Source: Chitinivibrionales bacterium (GTDB taxonomy: Bacteria; Fibrobacterota; Chitinivibrionia; Chitinivibrionales; WJKA01). Taken from it: a stretch of DNA of 64,000 nucleotides. The notes under the pieces are model-generated. The model was not told the DNA's origin and did no database searches. It saw only the letters and a program-made list of their open reading frames with translations. Positions 45,679 through 54,800 of this stretch are shown here, one piece after another; the stretch's first letter is position 1, and each line of letters starts with the position of its first letter. Made by a program: the position numbers and the translations under genes. The stretch is from the NCBI GenBank assembly GCA_014728215.1, contig WJLZ01000086.1, forward strand, positions 62,001 through 126,000, given 5' to 3'.

Positions 45679-46521
45679 CTAAAAAAGATCGCTGTTGGTG
45701 CTTGTCGACTGAGAATCCATCCGCACCCCCGGAATTTCATCCTTTGGGCATTCGGGACAGACAACTTTTCCGCTTACTTTGAAATCCATCCTTGATCGCG
45801 GTGCACTGAACTGAGGATTATAGGAGAAATTTCCCTCGGGCTGGGGCTTGGGTGACCAGAGATTGCCGTAGATATTGTTATTGGCAATTTTCACTTTCTC
45901 GGCTTCCGGCCTGATTTTGGTCCCAAGTCTTTCATTAAATGAAATAATATTATGTTGAATAAGGATATTAGACTTCCCCCCCATCGCAATTCCGTTATTC
46001 TCGTTGAACGCTATGGTATTATGGTTGACTGTCGGTCCGGCAGAGCGAACATCCCACCCCTGTATTCCGGAGCCGCGGTTAAAAGCAATAACATTGTCTT
46101 CTATCATCGGAAGATGACGTACACAAATAATGCCGGTCTGAAAATTGTTTTCGATACGACAGTTTTTGATGGTATTTCCCGGATGTTTGGAAAAAATACC
46201 GATAGTACCGTTTTTGATCACGAATCCGGAAATGCTTGCGTTTCTTCCCAGCGTAACGACCGTCCCTTTGCCTTTGCCGTCAATAACCGCTTTTAACGGG
46301 TGACGGGCCATGAGAGTTATTCCTGATTCAACAAAAACGCGTTCACGGTAAATACCATTGTTCACCCATACCGTATCTCCGGGCTTGGCCCTGATAAATG
46401 CATGAGCAATAGTCTGGATTTGACCAGACGGCACTGTAATGGAATTACCGGCAACAGCAATGCCGAACACCAGGAAACACGCCCCAAAGGCAATACAACA
46501 TTTAAATGTGTCTCTTATCAT
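45679..46521 (-). CDS. Exported parallel beta-helix protein (paralogue B)
   Basis: This is a 280-aa secreted beta-helix protein. The signal peptide is CIAFGACFLVFGIAVAG, followed by SITVPSGQIQTIAHAFIRAKPGD, then repeated coils (ITLMARHPLKAVIDGKG, ASISGFVIKNGTIGIF, IEDNVIAFNRGSGIQGWDVRS, VNHNTIAFNENNGIAMGG). AAGGAG before the ATG supports the start. It differs from paralogue A mainly in the C-terminal tail (VVCPECPKDEIPGVRMDS), which has a Cys pair. It lies about 55 bases upstream of the barrel-TPR gene and 55 downstream of paralogue C. Confidence 0.78.
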   Translation of the reverse strand: MIRDTFKCCIAFGACFLVFGIAVAGNSITVPSGQIQTIAHAFIRAKPGDTVWVNNGIYRERVFVESGITLMARHPLKAVIDGKGKGTVVTLGRNASISGFVIKNGTIGIFSKHPGNTIKNCRIENNFQTGIICVRHLPMIEDNVIAFNRGSGIQGWDVRSAGPTVNHNTIAFNENNGIAMGGKSNILIQHNIISFNERLGTKIRPEAEKVKIANNNIYGNLWSPKPQPEGNFSYNPQFSAPRSRMDFKVSGKVVCPECPKDEIPGVRMDSQSTSTNSDLF

Positions 46522-46576
46522 ACCGCTCTCCTTCGTCTCAGTCTATATGACAGTTTTTATTATGATCGTGGATATG

Positions 46577-47449
46577 CTAATTTTCAAAACGCACCCCCAG
46601 GTCATGTCCCTCTGGACTCATAGCTTTACAACGTGAATCAGTTCCAAGTTTAAAATTATATTTCTGAGGATCGGCAAAAATGGGATTACAGCGATAATTT
46701 CCCTCCGGCAGAACAGCCCAGGCCGAACTGTTACCGTAAAAAGAATTGTCTTTCATACGAATTCTGGGGTCATCCTGAGAAACTTTTAAGCCAAACTTTT
46801 CATTAAAGGCAATAATGTTATTGGTAATGTCAAACTCTGATGATCCTCCGATTGCAATGCCATGATTGGAATTATAAGCTATGGTATTATGGTTTATGGC
46901 AGGAAAAACGGTGACCCGCAGTTTCCATCCCTGAACGCCCGATCCGGCGTTATAGGCAATGACATTGTCTTCGATTTTCGGCAAATGCCCTACACAAACG
47001 ATTCCGGCGCCCCAGTTTTCTATTATCCGGTTCCGGCTGATAATGTTTCCTTCTCCTTTGGAAAATACGCCGATTGTTCCGTTGGTTATCTCAAAACCAT
47101 GAACAGCACCTTTTCCATTTAAAGTAATGACAGTTTCTCTTCCATTACCGTCGAGAACAGCGCCAAAGAGAGGCCTGGATATGAGTGTTACGCCATTCCC
47201 CATACCGACCTGGCCGTTATATGTTCCCTTTTCCACCCATATTGTATCACCGGGTGCAGCCTTTATCATTGCAAGTGAAATAGTTTTATATTTTGAGGAA
47301 GGGACGGTAAGCGATTTGCCCGTAACAACAAAAGGTGTTAAATAGATGAAAAGGCATAGTAATGCAGGAATTAACAACAGATGTTTAAACGCAAAGAATC
47401 TAACTGGTTGCACTGTCTGTTCTATCCTTTGGTATTTTTTTCGCCACAA
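46577..47449 (-). CDS. Exported parallel beta-helix protein (paralogue C)
   Basis: This is a 290-aa member of the same family. An N-terminal hydrophobic signal lies at about 22-44 (FKHLLLIPALLCLFIYLTPFVV), then SLTVPSSKYKTISLAMIKAAPGD and the helix coils (VTLISRPLFGAVLDGNG, AVHGFEITNGTIGVF, ISRNRIIENWGAGIVCVGHLP, INHNTIAYNSNHGIAIGG). The tail ends LGVRFEN, matching the others (LGVLIR in A). Coil order is conserved among the three, so they arose by duplication. It is the first of the group in transcription order. A start downstream of Met1 is possible. No catalytic motif is seen. Confidence 0.78.
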   Translation of the reverse strand: MWRKKYQRIEQTVQPVRFFAFKHLLLIPALLCLFIYLTPFVVTGKSLTVPSSKYKTISLAMIKAAPGDTIWVEKGTYNGQVGMGNGVTLISRPLFGAVLDGNGRETVITLNGKGAVHGFEITNGTIGVFSKGEGNIISRNRIIENWGAGIVCVGHLPKIEDNVIAYNAGSGVQGWKLRVTVFPAINHNTIAYNSNHGIAIGGSSEFDITNNIIAFNEKFGLKVSQDDPRIRMKDNSFYGNSSAWAVLPEGNYRCNPIFADPQKYNFKLGTDSRCKAMSPEGHDLGVRFEN

Positions 47450-47646
47450 CTTTTTCGCTTAAACACTTATCCGGTTAAACACCACTGCCTGAATAAAATA
47501 GTCATGCAGAAAAAGTATAATCAGTTATAATGACCCACCCATTAATGCCTTCATACAATATAATAAACTGTATCGAGTTAACCAAACAAAAAATCTAAAA
47601 AAATTATGGGCATATCAACGAATAGTGCACAATAAGAAGGCAAATA

Positions 47647-49764
47647 CTATGGCACTATGAATTTTTTGCAGAGTCCCCCAAAAGACTCCCTGCCGCCCCA
47701 CCAGTGTCCGACAGTAAAAGTATATTCTCCTGATGCACAAAATGGGGTGCCATTTTGATCAAAGGAACAGAGATGTTCAAAATTCAGAATAAATTCGACC
47801 CGTTGCGATTCACCGGGGAATAGTTTTACCCGCCTGAATCCTTCACAATGCCTTATCGGTGCACCGGAAACAGTTTCCGGGGGCGAAATATACAACTGAA
47901 CCACCTCTTCGGCATCAAATTCACCCTCATTTTCAACAGTAACAAAAACAGTAATCGGACATGAACCATCACTCGCTTCCGGGTTGATCTTTAGTTTGGA
48001 ATAGGAAAAAGAAGAGTAGCTGAGTCCGAAGCCAAAAGGATAAAGTGGCTTATCGGTCATATATCGGTAGGTTCTGTTTGCCATATCATAGGAGTCAAAG
48101 GGCGGCAACTGCTCGATAGAACGGGGGATTGTTATCGGAAGGCGACCTGATGGAGAGGTATCACCGAAGAGAATTTCCGCAACCGCACTTCCCCCTTCTT
48201 CTCCGGGATACCAGCAATAAAGTATCGCATCAGCTATCTCCGATTCTTCCCTGATCTCTACTGCACTGCCACCGGTAATGAGCAGCACAATCGGCTTGTT
48301 ATGCTTCCGAAGCTCCTGTATGAGATTTTTCTGGTTTTCGGGAAGACCGATTGAGATTCTATCGCCATTATCTTCAGAAAGAATCGCGTCTCCCTCCTCT
48401 CCTTCCATAAGCGGACTGAGGCCTGCAACAACGATTATGACATCGGCATGCGTTGCTTCACCCAGAGCCCAAGGAGATTTGTTTGTATCCTCCCGACTAA
48501 AGGTACATCCCTGCCGGTAATTGACCAATGTCTCTTTTCCCGCACGGGCAACGATTCCATCAAGAATCGTCACCATCGGATAACTTATTCCATGGTAATT
48601 TCCCATTATCACATTGACATCAGCCGCACCGGGACCGGTCACAAATATCCTTTTCACATCACTTTTAAGGGGCAGAATACTATTGTTGTTTTTCAACAAC
48701 ACAATCGATTTAACAGCAGCTTCCCGGGCAAGTGAACGATGGACCGTGGAATCTACACAATCAAGAGAAAGCGAAGAATAAGGACTTTCATCCTCAGCAT
48801 CGAACATACCGAGTTTCATCCGGGCGGCAAAAAGACGTTTCAACGAGCGGTCGATATCCTCTTCGAAAATCATTCCCTGTTCGACAGCTTCTTCCAGAAA
48901 GGGATACATGCAACCGCAGTTGAGGTCACATCCCTTTTTTAAGGCCAATGCCGCAGACTCGGCCGGCGTTTGGGTAACTTTATGATACGCATGGATATCA
49001 CCGATAGCGCCGCAGTCGGAAACCATATGGCCTTTGAATCCCCATGTTCGGCGTAAAATATCGCACAAAAGCGCCCCACTTGCACAACAGGGTTCGCCGT
49101 TGGTGCGGTTGTAGGCGCCCATTATTGCTTCAACACCGGCATCGACCAGCATCTTGAACGCACGGAGATAGGTTTCGTGAAGGTCTTTTTGTGTAACCAC
49201 GGCATTGAACCGGTGGCGGTCTTTTTCGGGCCCGCTATGAACCGCAAAATGCTTCGCACAGGCAGCAACTTTCAGATACCGGGGGTCACTCCCCTGCAAC
49301 CCCTTTACAAAAGAAGATCCCAGCGCGCCGGTGAGATAAGGATCTTCCCCATACGTTTCCTGCCCCCTACCCCACCGGGGGTCTCGGAAAATGTTGATAT
49401 TCGGCGTCCAGAAAGTGAGCCCTTGATATTGCCCCTGCTCCCTCTTTTTCTGCGCCTGATGATATTTCGCCCGGGCCTCGTCGGAAACGGCAGCCGCGAC
49501 CCGATAGACCAGATCTTCATCAAAGGTTGCCGCAAGACCGATAGCCTGTGGAAACACCGTGGCCCATCCGGCGCGCGCTACCCCGTGCAGACACTCGTTC
49601 CACCAGTTGTACGCTGGAATGCCCAGCCGCTCGACAGCAGGAGCATCATATACCATTTGTGAAATCTTCTCTTTAAGCGTCAACCTGCCGACAAGATCGT
49701 CAACACGTTTTTCTATCGACAAACCACTATTGCGGAAAGGAAATGTGCTCATCGAAACACTCAT
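47647..49764 (-). CDS. Glycoside hydrolase family 3 (beta-xylosidase/beta-glucosidase type)
   Basis: This 705-aa GH3 enzyme removes terminal beta-linked sugar from oligosaccharides. The N-terminal barrel has NWWNECLHGVARAG and the nucleophile Asp250 in GHMVSDCGAI. The combination is typical of the xylosidase-like subgroup. The second alpha/beta domain starts near 350 (KSIVLLKNNNSILPL), and a fibronectin-III-like C-terminal domain ends in FTVGHWWGGRESFGG. No signal peptide is present, so it probably acts in the cytoplasm on imported oligosaccharides. Start choice between 49764 and Met5 (49752) is open. It lies 10 bases downstream of the polyol dehydrogenase gene, consistent with a pentose or xylose pathway. 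Confidence 0.9.
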   Translation of the reverse strand: MSVSMSTFPFRNSGLSIEKRVDDLVGRLTLKEKISQMVYDAPAVERLGIPAYNWWNECLHGVARAGWATVFPQAIGLAATFDEDLVYRVAAAVSDEARAKYHQAQKKREQGQYQGLTFWTPNINIFRDPRWGRGQETYGEDPYLTGALGSSFVKGLQGSDPRYLKVAACAKHFAVHSGPEKDRHRFNAVVTQKDLHETYLRAFKMLVDAGVEAIMGAYNRTNGEPCCASGALLCDILRRTWGFKGHMVSDCGAIGDIHAYHKVTQTPAESAALALKKGCDLNCGCMYPFLEEAVEQGMIFEEDIDRSLKRLFAARMKLGMFDAEDESPYSSLSLDCVDSTVHRSLAREAAVKSIVLLKNNNSILPLKSDVKRIFVTGPGAADVNVIMGNYHGISYPMVTILDGIVARAGKETLVNYRQGCTFSREDTNKSPWALGEATHADVIIVVAGLSPLMEGEEGDAILSEDNGDRISIGLPENQKNLIQELRKHNKPIVLLITGGSAVEIREESEIADAILYCWYPGEEGGSAVAEILFGDTSPSGRLPITIPRSIEQLPPFDSYDMANRTYRYMTDKPLYPFGFGLSYSSFSYSKLKINPEASDGSCPITVFVTVENEGEFDAEEVVQLYISPPETVSGAPIRHCEGFRRVKLFPGESQRVEFILNFEHLCSFDQNGTPFCASGEYTFTVGHWWGGRESFGGLCKKFIVP

Positions 49765-49774
49765 CCCTGGCCTA

Positions 49775-50815
49775 TCATTTCGTTTGAAACTCGATCATCG
49801 CTTTTATAACCCCGTCTTTGTATCCTTTAACAAATTCAAAGGCATCGATCGTTTCTTCGAAAGGAAACCGATGGGTTATCAACGGCATAACATCGACTTT
49901 TTTCTCTGCGATCATTGCACATGCAGGTTCCACGCAATCGACCTGACGTCTGATATTCTGCACCAGGATCTCTTTTCGCCTCAGTTTGTCGATACAGAAT
50001 GACACCCGTTCCTCACGGGGGATTCCGACAACAACCAGTTTACCACCCGGCTTGAGTATATCGATTGCCTGATCGAGCGCATCCTGGTCTCCGCAGCATT
50101 CGAAAACAACATCGAGCCCCAGGGGTTCCTGCTCCCCGATTGCCTTTGCAATATCACATTGGTCGGGATTTCCCACCCAGTGAGCGCCTGCGCTGCGGGC
50201 ACGGTCACATCGTTCATCAATTTTATCGGTCATGTATATCCTTTCGGCCCCTGCTGCAAGCGCTGGAAGCAAAACACAGAGTCCGATGGGGCCACTTCCC
50301 AGTATCGCCCCCCGTGCATTGACCATGGGAATCGATTTTTTAACAGCATACACACCGATCGATAAGGGTTCGGCAAAAGCCGCCTCATCGAATGAGAGTG
50401 TATCGGCCTTGAAACAGGACCACTCCGGCATAACAATACGCTCACATAAACATCCCTCAGCCTGCCCCGGCGTTCCCAGAAACCCGAGATTACGGCAAGT
50501 GTGATAACGGCCAGCCAGACACTGATCACACTCATAACAGGGCATGGCCGGGTCGATCGCCACCCGGTCACCCACGGCAACATGGGAAACCGCACTCCCA
50601 ACCTCTTCGATAACCCCCGAGCATTCATGTCCGACCCGGAAAGGATACTCCACAACCTGCGAACCAATTCTTCCCGTTTCATAATAATGTATATCCGAAC
50701 CACAGACACCAACCGATGACAGTGCAATCAGAACCTCCGTGTCGTTTGTAATTTCCGGCGAAGGCTGCTCCCGAAGTTCCATCGTATTAATACCGGTAAG
50801 AACCATCGATTTCAT
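49775..50815 (-). CDS. Zinc-dependent polyol (sorbitol/xylitol-type) dehydrogenase
   Basis: This is a 346-aa medium-chain dehydrogenase/reductase. The catalytic zinc ligands lie in GVCGSDIHYYETG and GHECSGVIEEVG, and the four structural-zinc cysteines in CYECDQCLAGRYHTC. The NAD-binding fold opens with AILGSGPIGLCVLLPALAAGAE, with an Asp-type strand end (YMTDK) favouring NAD+ over NADP+. The pattern HYYETGRIG is typical of sorbitol and xylitol dehydrogenases. The start at 50815 is supported by GGAGGG eight bases upstream. It lies between the FAD-linked dehydrogenase and the GH3 gene and probably feeds released pentose or polyol into metabolism. Confidence 0.87.
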   Translation of the reverse strand: MKSMVLTGINTMELREQPSPEITNDTEVLIALSSVGVCGSDIHYYETGRIGSQVVEYPFRVGHECSGVIEEVGSAVSHVAVGDRVAIDPAMPCYECDQCLAGRYHTCRNLGFLGTPGQAEGCLCERIVMPEWSCFKADTLSFDEAAFAEPLSIGVYAVKKSIPMVNARGAILGSGPIGLCVLLPALAAGAERIYMTDKIDERCDRARSAGAHWVGNPDQCDIAKAIGEQEPLGLDVVFECCGDQDALDQAIDILKPGGKLVVVGIPREERVSFCIDKLRRKEILVQNIRRQVDCVEPACAMIAEKKVDVMPLITHRFPFEETIDAFEFVKGYKDGVIKAMIEFQTK

Positions 50816-50860
50816 ACTGTTTCCCTCCATGAAAAGAATGGAGCGATGGCGGAAAAACCA

Positions 50861-52474
50861 TTACTCCATTACTTCTATTTCTTCCTCAAACCAGTTTCCC
50901 CGACTCAGCAACAAGGACGGATCAAAAATTTTTTTCAGTTCGATCATCTGTCTAATTTCCGAATCGCTGTATTTCATCTTTAAAAATGCTTTTTTCAATT
51001 TTCCGATACCGTGTTCGGCTGCCGGAGTTCCTCCCCAATCGATTATTGTCTGTGCCCATTTCATATAGAGATCTTTCCCCATCCCATATTCCTCCATGTT
51101 CCGGGGGAGAATATTAACGTGAAGATGATTGTCGCCGATATGGCCGAAAATAACCGATTCCAATCCGTTTTCATCGAGATCGCGGTCGTACATGTCAAAA
51201 ACAGAAGCAAGTTTAAGGTCCGGCACCGCCATATCAGTACCCAATTTTGTCAGCTCCGGAAAATTTTTCCTTCGCATATCAATTGTCAGATTAACCGCTT
51301 CCGGCACAGCATGACGGAACTTCTTGAGCCGCTCCAACTCACGCTCATCACCGGCAGCCCAGCACGCATCTTCATCACCCCCCAGAGACGATACCAGTTC
51401 GGCGGTCTGTTCCACAGCATCAATAACTTCATCTTCACCCTTTCCCATGAACTCGATATAAAGGGCCACTGCATATTCCGAAGGCATATCAGGCACATGC
51501 GAGAAGGCCTGGCTTTCTTTTTTCCATTTCCGCAACAAATCGAGTGAACTGCTGTTGAAATATTCAAGTGCCGAGGGCCCGATCGAACCTTCAAAAGATA
51601 TATCGGGGTGTTTTTTTCCACGCAATACACCAACAGCCCTGAGTGCTGTCTGCTGATCGGGAAGAAATGCAACAATCCCCCACACACATTCCGGCCGGGA
51701 AGTAAGTGCCAGCTCGATTTCGCTGATGATTCCGAGTGTTCCATCGGAACCGACAAAAAGATCGATCGGCTCCATGGGTTTTTTTACATAGTATCCAAGC
51801 ACATTTTTCACCTCCGGTGAAACATAATCGGGCAATGTTCCCGCAATGACGGAGCCGTCGTCACATTGTACCCGGAAAGAACCATCATCACTCGCCAGCT
51901 CTCCCCGCCTGAGCGTTGCAGTCCTGCCGTCGGCGAACACAATTCCAAGGGTATGAACATGATTTCGTGTGGGACCGTACATAAAGGATCGTGCCCCTGA
52001 TGCATTACAGGAAACCATTCCCCCGATCGACGCACCGGTTTCGGTGGGATCGGGTGTAAAAAACCAGGAACCGGCTTTTTTAAACTCATCGAGAGCATCG
52101 AGAGACTCCCGGGACCAGCCATCGGTATCAAATTCTTTGTTCTGGAGCGCCTCATTGCATTCACTCAACAGTACTCCCGGCCCACAGGACAGAAAAAACC
52201 GGCCTGAGGATGAATTGTACCGCAAACCGGTAATTTTTTTCATTTTTCCGAGGTTGATTACATGTCCCCCCGAAGGTACTGCACCACCGGTGACACCGGT
52301 CCGTGCTCCCTGAATGGTAACAGGTATTTTTTCAGACGATAATCTGGATACTGCCGCCACAAGCTCGCATTTACACAAGGGAAACGATATCGTGTCTGCA
52401 TATCCCGACATCCGGGATTCGTCTCTGAGATAGTCGTAATATTTTTCCGACAGGGGCTCTATGGAAGAACTCAT
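50861..52474 (-). CDS. FAD-linked 2-hydroxyacid dehydrogenase (GlcD/D-lactate type)
   Basis: This 537-aa flavoprotein oxidises a D-2-hydroxyacid such as lactate or glycolate. The N-terminal PP-loop FAD domain has PVTIQGARTGVTGGAVPSGG and TETGASIGGMVSCNASGARSFMYG. The C-terminal FAD-oxidase domain has FGHIGDNHLHVNILP and AAEHGIGKLKKAFLKMKYS, which carry the substrate and metal ligands. No Fe-S cysteine motif is present. It lies 45 bases upstream of the polyol dehydrogenase in the same direction. AAGGATAGGCG precedes the ATG. The substrate is not decided. In an anaerobe the electrons would go to a quinone or an Etf-type acceptor, but no etf genes are adjacent. Confidence 0.87.
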   Translation of the reverse strand: MSSSIEPLSEKYYDYLRDESRMSGYADTISFPLCKCELVAAVSRLSSEKIPVTIQGARTGVTGGAVPSGGHVINLGKMKKITGLRYNSSSGRFFLSCGPGVLLSECNEALQNKEFDTDGWSRESLDALDEFKKAGSWFFTPDPTETGASIGGMVSCNASGARSFMYGPTRNHVHTLGIVFADGRTATLRRGELASDDGSFRVQCDDGSVIAGTLPDYVSPEVKNVLGYYVKKPMEPIDLFVGSDGTLGIISEIELALTSRPECVWGIVAFLPDQQTALRAVGVLRGKKHPDISFEGSIGPSALEYFNSSSLDLLRKWKKESQAFSHVPDMPSEYAVALYIEFMGKGEDEVIDAVEQTAELVSSLGGDEDACWAAGDERELERLKKFRHAVPEAVNLTIDMRRKNFPELTKLGTDMAVPDLKLASVFDMYDRDLDENGLESVIFGHIGDNHLHVNILPRNMEEYGMGKDLYMKWAQTIIDWGGTPAAEHGIGKLKKAFLKMKYSDSEIRQMIELKKIFDPSLLLSRGNWFEEEIEVME

Positions 52475-52537
52475 CGCCTATCCTTTCCGGAATTGTGCAC
52501 TGATATTATTGCTTACAAGGAAAAATAAACATTGCCG

Positions 52538-53029
52538 TCATGGCGCGCTCTGAGGAGGATATTGAGGAAGGATTTTCCGTACCTCTCTGAATATTTCCAG
52601 AGCCTCTTCCGATGTTGAAAACACTCCCTCAATAGAATCATCATCAAGAACAAGGCGGAGCATGTAATAGCTGTGGCCCAGAACAGTAACCGTCCTGATA
52701 TTCTTGACCGCTTTGATCCGGTCCCAGGTTAATTTCTGTACCGAATAAAGCCTGGTCCACCGTATCCCCTTAGCGTCTATTGTCAACCGCCCGAAAGTAA
52801 TGGGAATCATTGGAACACAGCAAACCAGAAAAACAGCGATGGCAATCACGGAAAAGAACAGCTTACCGGGCAATTGCCAGGTCATAAAATGGGTAACGAT
52901 ATAATAGCAGCACCCGCCGCCCACAATACCGAAAACACACCACAAAAGCCGTATTTTAAACGGCCATTGCCAGTCGCTATACCGAGGAAGCGCCTGGATT
53001 ACTTTTTCCTGAATCCCCGGTTCACTCAC
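52538..53029 (-). CDS. Small membrane protein with PH-like C-terminal domain
   Basis: This is a 163-aa protein with two hydrophobic segments (about 28-50 and 56-78). A C-terminal cytosolic domain of strand-rich pattern follows (RLTIDAKGIRWTRLYSVQKLTWDRIKAV ... YYMLRLVLDDDS), similar to bacterial PH (DUF304/YcxB-like) domains, and ends in a helix (TSEEALEIFREVRKIL). The start codon is GTG at 53029. It lies 42 bases downstream of acsD and could be the last gene of the acs transcript, but nothing connects it with carbon fixation. Function unknown. Confidence 0.62.
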   Translation of the reverse strand: MSEPGIQEKVIQALPRYSDWQWPFKIRLLWCVFGIVGGGCCYYIVTHFMTWQLPGKLFFSVIAIAVFLVCCVPMIPITFGRLTIDAKGIRWTRLYSVQKLTWDRIKAVKNIRTVTVLGHSYYMLRLVLDDDSIEGVFSTSEEALEIFREVRKILPQYPPQSAP

Positions 53030-53071
53030 AATTCAACTTTCTTATCTTGCAAATGTGTTTTTTCTATTCAC

Positions 53072-54031
53072 TCAGGAATAGAACTTTTCGATAGTCCCTT
53101 GGATTGTGCGCACAGCTTCAGGATGGGCCATGACCAGGATATCGGCGCCTGCCTGAAGGTACGCAGAAGCACAGGCGGTCTCCCAGAGCGGTCCACGTTT
53201 ACTCACAGCACCCCATCCCGGAAGAATATCTTCATCGGCAAGGGCTTCTTTGACACGGTAGGTCTCCCCACCCACATCACAAATCTGCGGTGCGGCCATG
53301 AGTTTATCGCCTTTCAGACCCGTTATGCGGGCCCGTTCCAAAATGGTATAAACATAATCGAGGCCATATCCCAGAGCAGCGGTTGTCTGGTTCATGACAA
53401 TATCGGAAAGCTCAAAACCGGCGTCCTGAAGTAAAATATTCACCTGTTTACCGATATTGATATCCACCGGAGCTTCGGCAATGATTTTGTGTTTGTCCGC
53501 CTTACAGATCGCAACAACCGTGCGGTAATTTGTTTCTTTGGCCGAACCGATCAGACAATTTTCTCCCTTTGCAGCTTGAGAACATTCCGGAAGTACCAGG
53601 TTATCCTTTTCATCATCACCACACCCCCAGATAATCAAGGGTACATCCACCGCCTTTAAAACATCGGCGACGGTCTGTGCACATTCTGCAGGAGACCGGT
53701 CGGCGTCATTGGGTTCAGCTCCAACCAGCCGAAGGCACAGGCAATCGAGTTTCAGTTCTTCAACACTTTTTTGCGCCCACTCAACCGGATTGTTTATTTC
53801 GGCGCCCACGGCGTCTTTCAAATAGTCCGACCAATCGGGAACAACATCGGCAATATATCCGGCGATAACCGGCTTGTGCGGATTTTCACCTTCAAAGGTC
53901 ATGAATGGAAGGGTTGTCTGTCCGCCAACGGTTATTGTCGACTTCCGGGTACCTCCCTGATCTGCGGTTGCACCAATAGTGACTTCATTAATCCTGCTGC
54001 TCCATTTTTCTTTAACATCAACTATTTCCAT
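53072..54031 (-). CDS. acsD: Corrinoid iron-sulfur protein small subunit AcsD
   Basis: AcsD pairs with AcsC to form the corrinoid iron-sulfur protein that carries the methyl group from methyl-tetrahydrofolate to acetyl-CoA synthase. The 319-aa TIM barrel has the family segments TVGGQTTLPFMTFEGENP, CLCLRLVGAEPND, VPLIIWGCGDDEKD, IAEAPVDINIGKQVN, MNQTTAALGYGLDY and ADILVMAHPEAV. The start at 54031 (AGGAGTCACA upstream) gives normal length, and 14 bases overlap the end of the CooC-type gene. The methyltransferase acsE, which often follows, is not present in the window. Confidence 0.95.
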   Translation of the reverse strand: MEIVDVKEKWSSRINEVTIGATADQGGTRKSTITVGGQTTLPFMTFEGENPHKPVIAGYIADVVPDWSDYLKDAVGAEINNPVEWAQKSVEELKLDCLCLRLVGAEPNDADRSPAECAQTVADVLKAVDVPLIIWGCGDDEKDNLVLPECSQAAKGENCLIGSAKETNYRTVVAICKADKHKIIAEAPVDINIGKQVNILLQDAGFELSDIVMNQTTAALGYGLDYVYTILERARITGLKGDKLMAAPQICDVGGETYRVKEALADEDILPGWGAVSKRGPLWETACASAYLQAGADILVMAHPEAVRTIQGTIEKFYS

Positions 54032-54785
54032 TGTGACTCCTGACTTTATCCATGAGTGAAAAAATCGACTTCTTGGCTGTGGCATTCTGCAGTTCAAGCA
54101 ATGATTTGCCGTTAAAAATAGCCTCTTCAACCACAGAATCGTAAGGGATATGCAAATCGGGTTTTAAATTCATATCCGAAAGCTTTGCTTCCATATCCGG
54201 CAAACGATCCTCTTTTACCATATTTGTAACAACATATTTGCTGCGAATCTGGTTCTGCAGGGTTTCGCTCAATATATTGATCCGGGACGCCGTCTCCAGG
54301 GAAATGGGATTATAATTAACCACCAGTATGAGGGCGTCGATATTGGACGTTGTCCTTCTGCTGATATGCTCCAGACCGGCCTCATTGTCAAAAACAACCC
54401 AGTTGTATGACGGCGCCAGGTCATGAGAAAACTTACGAATAAGATTGTTGAGCGAGCAGTAACATCCGGGCCCCTCGCCGCGCCCCATGGACAAGAGATC
54501 GAACCCGCGGGATTCTTCAATTATTTCGTGAAGCCCTGCCTGCATATACTCGGACTTGGACACTCCCGCAGGAATATTTTTCATCTCCCGGCGAACTTCT
54601 TCCCGAAGGTCACCGACAGTTCCCGCCGAATGCATCCCGAGTAATGTGCCAAGATTGGCGTCAGGATCGGCGTCAATCGCCAGTATGGGGGTCAACTCCT
54701 TTTCCAGTAAATACTGGATAACCAGGGCTGCAATAGTACTTTTTCCTGTGCCGCCTTTTCCGGCGACTGCAATTGTTTTCGGCAT
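54018..54785 (-). CDS. cooC: CooC-type nickel-insertion ATPase (second copy)
   Basis: This is a 255-aa P-loop ATPase of the MinD/CooC group with the deviant Walker A GKGGTGKST, the Asp-rich AIDADPDANLGTLLG and the metal-binding-type cysteine pair in GEGPGCYCSLNNLI. CooC/AcsF proteins deliver nickel to CO dehydrogenase or acetyl-CoA synthase. The start is ATG 54785, because AAGGA lies directly against the upstream ATG at 54794. It lies 15 bases after acsV and overlaps acsD. A second member opens the operon at 62528; this one may serve AcsB or the corrinoid protein, which is inference. Confidence 0.88.
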   Translation of the reverse strand: MPKTIAVAGKGGTGKSTIAALVIQYLLEKELTPILAIDADPDANLGTLLGMHSAGTVGDLREEVRREMKNIPAGVSKSEYMQAGLHEIIEESRGFDLLSMGRGEGPGCYCSLNNLIRKFSHDLAPSYNWVVFDNEAGLEHISRRTTSNIDALILVVNYNPISLETASRINILSETLQNQIRSKYVVTNMVKEDRLPDMEAKLSDMNLKPDLHIPYDSVVEEAIFNGKSLLELQNATAKKSIFSLMDKVRSHNGNS

Positions 54786-54800
54786 TATATCCATTCCTTT

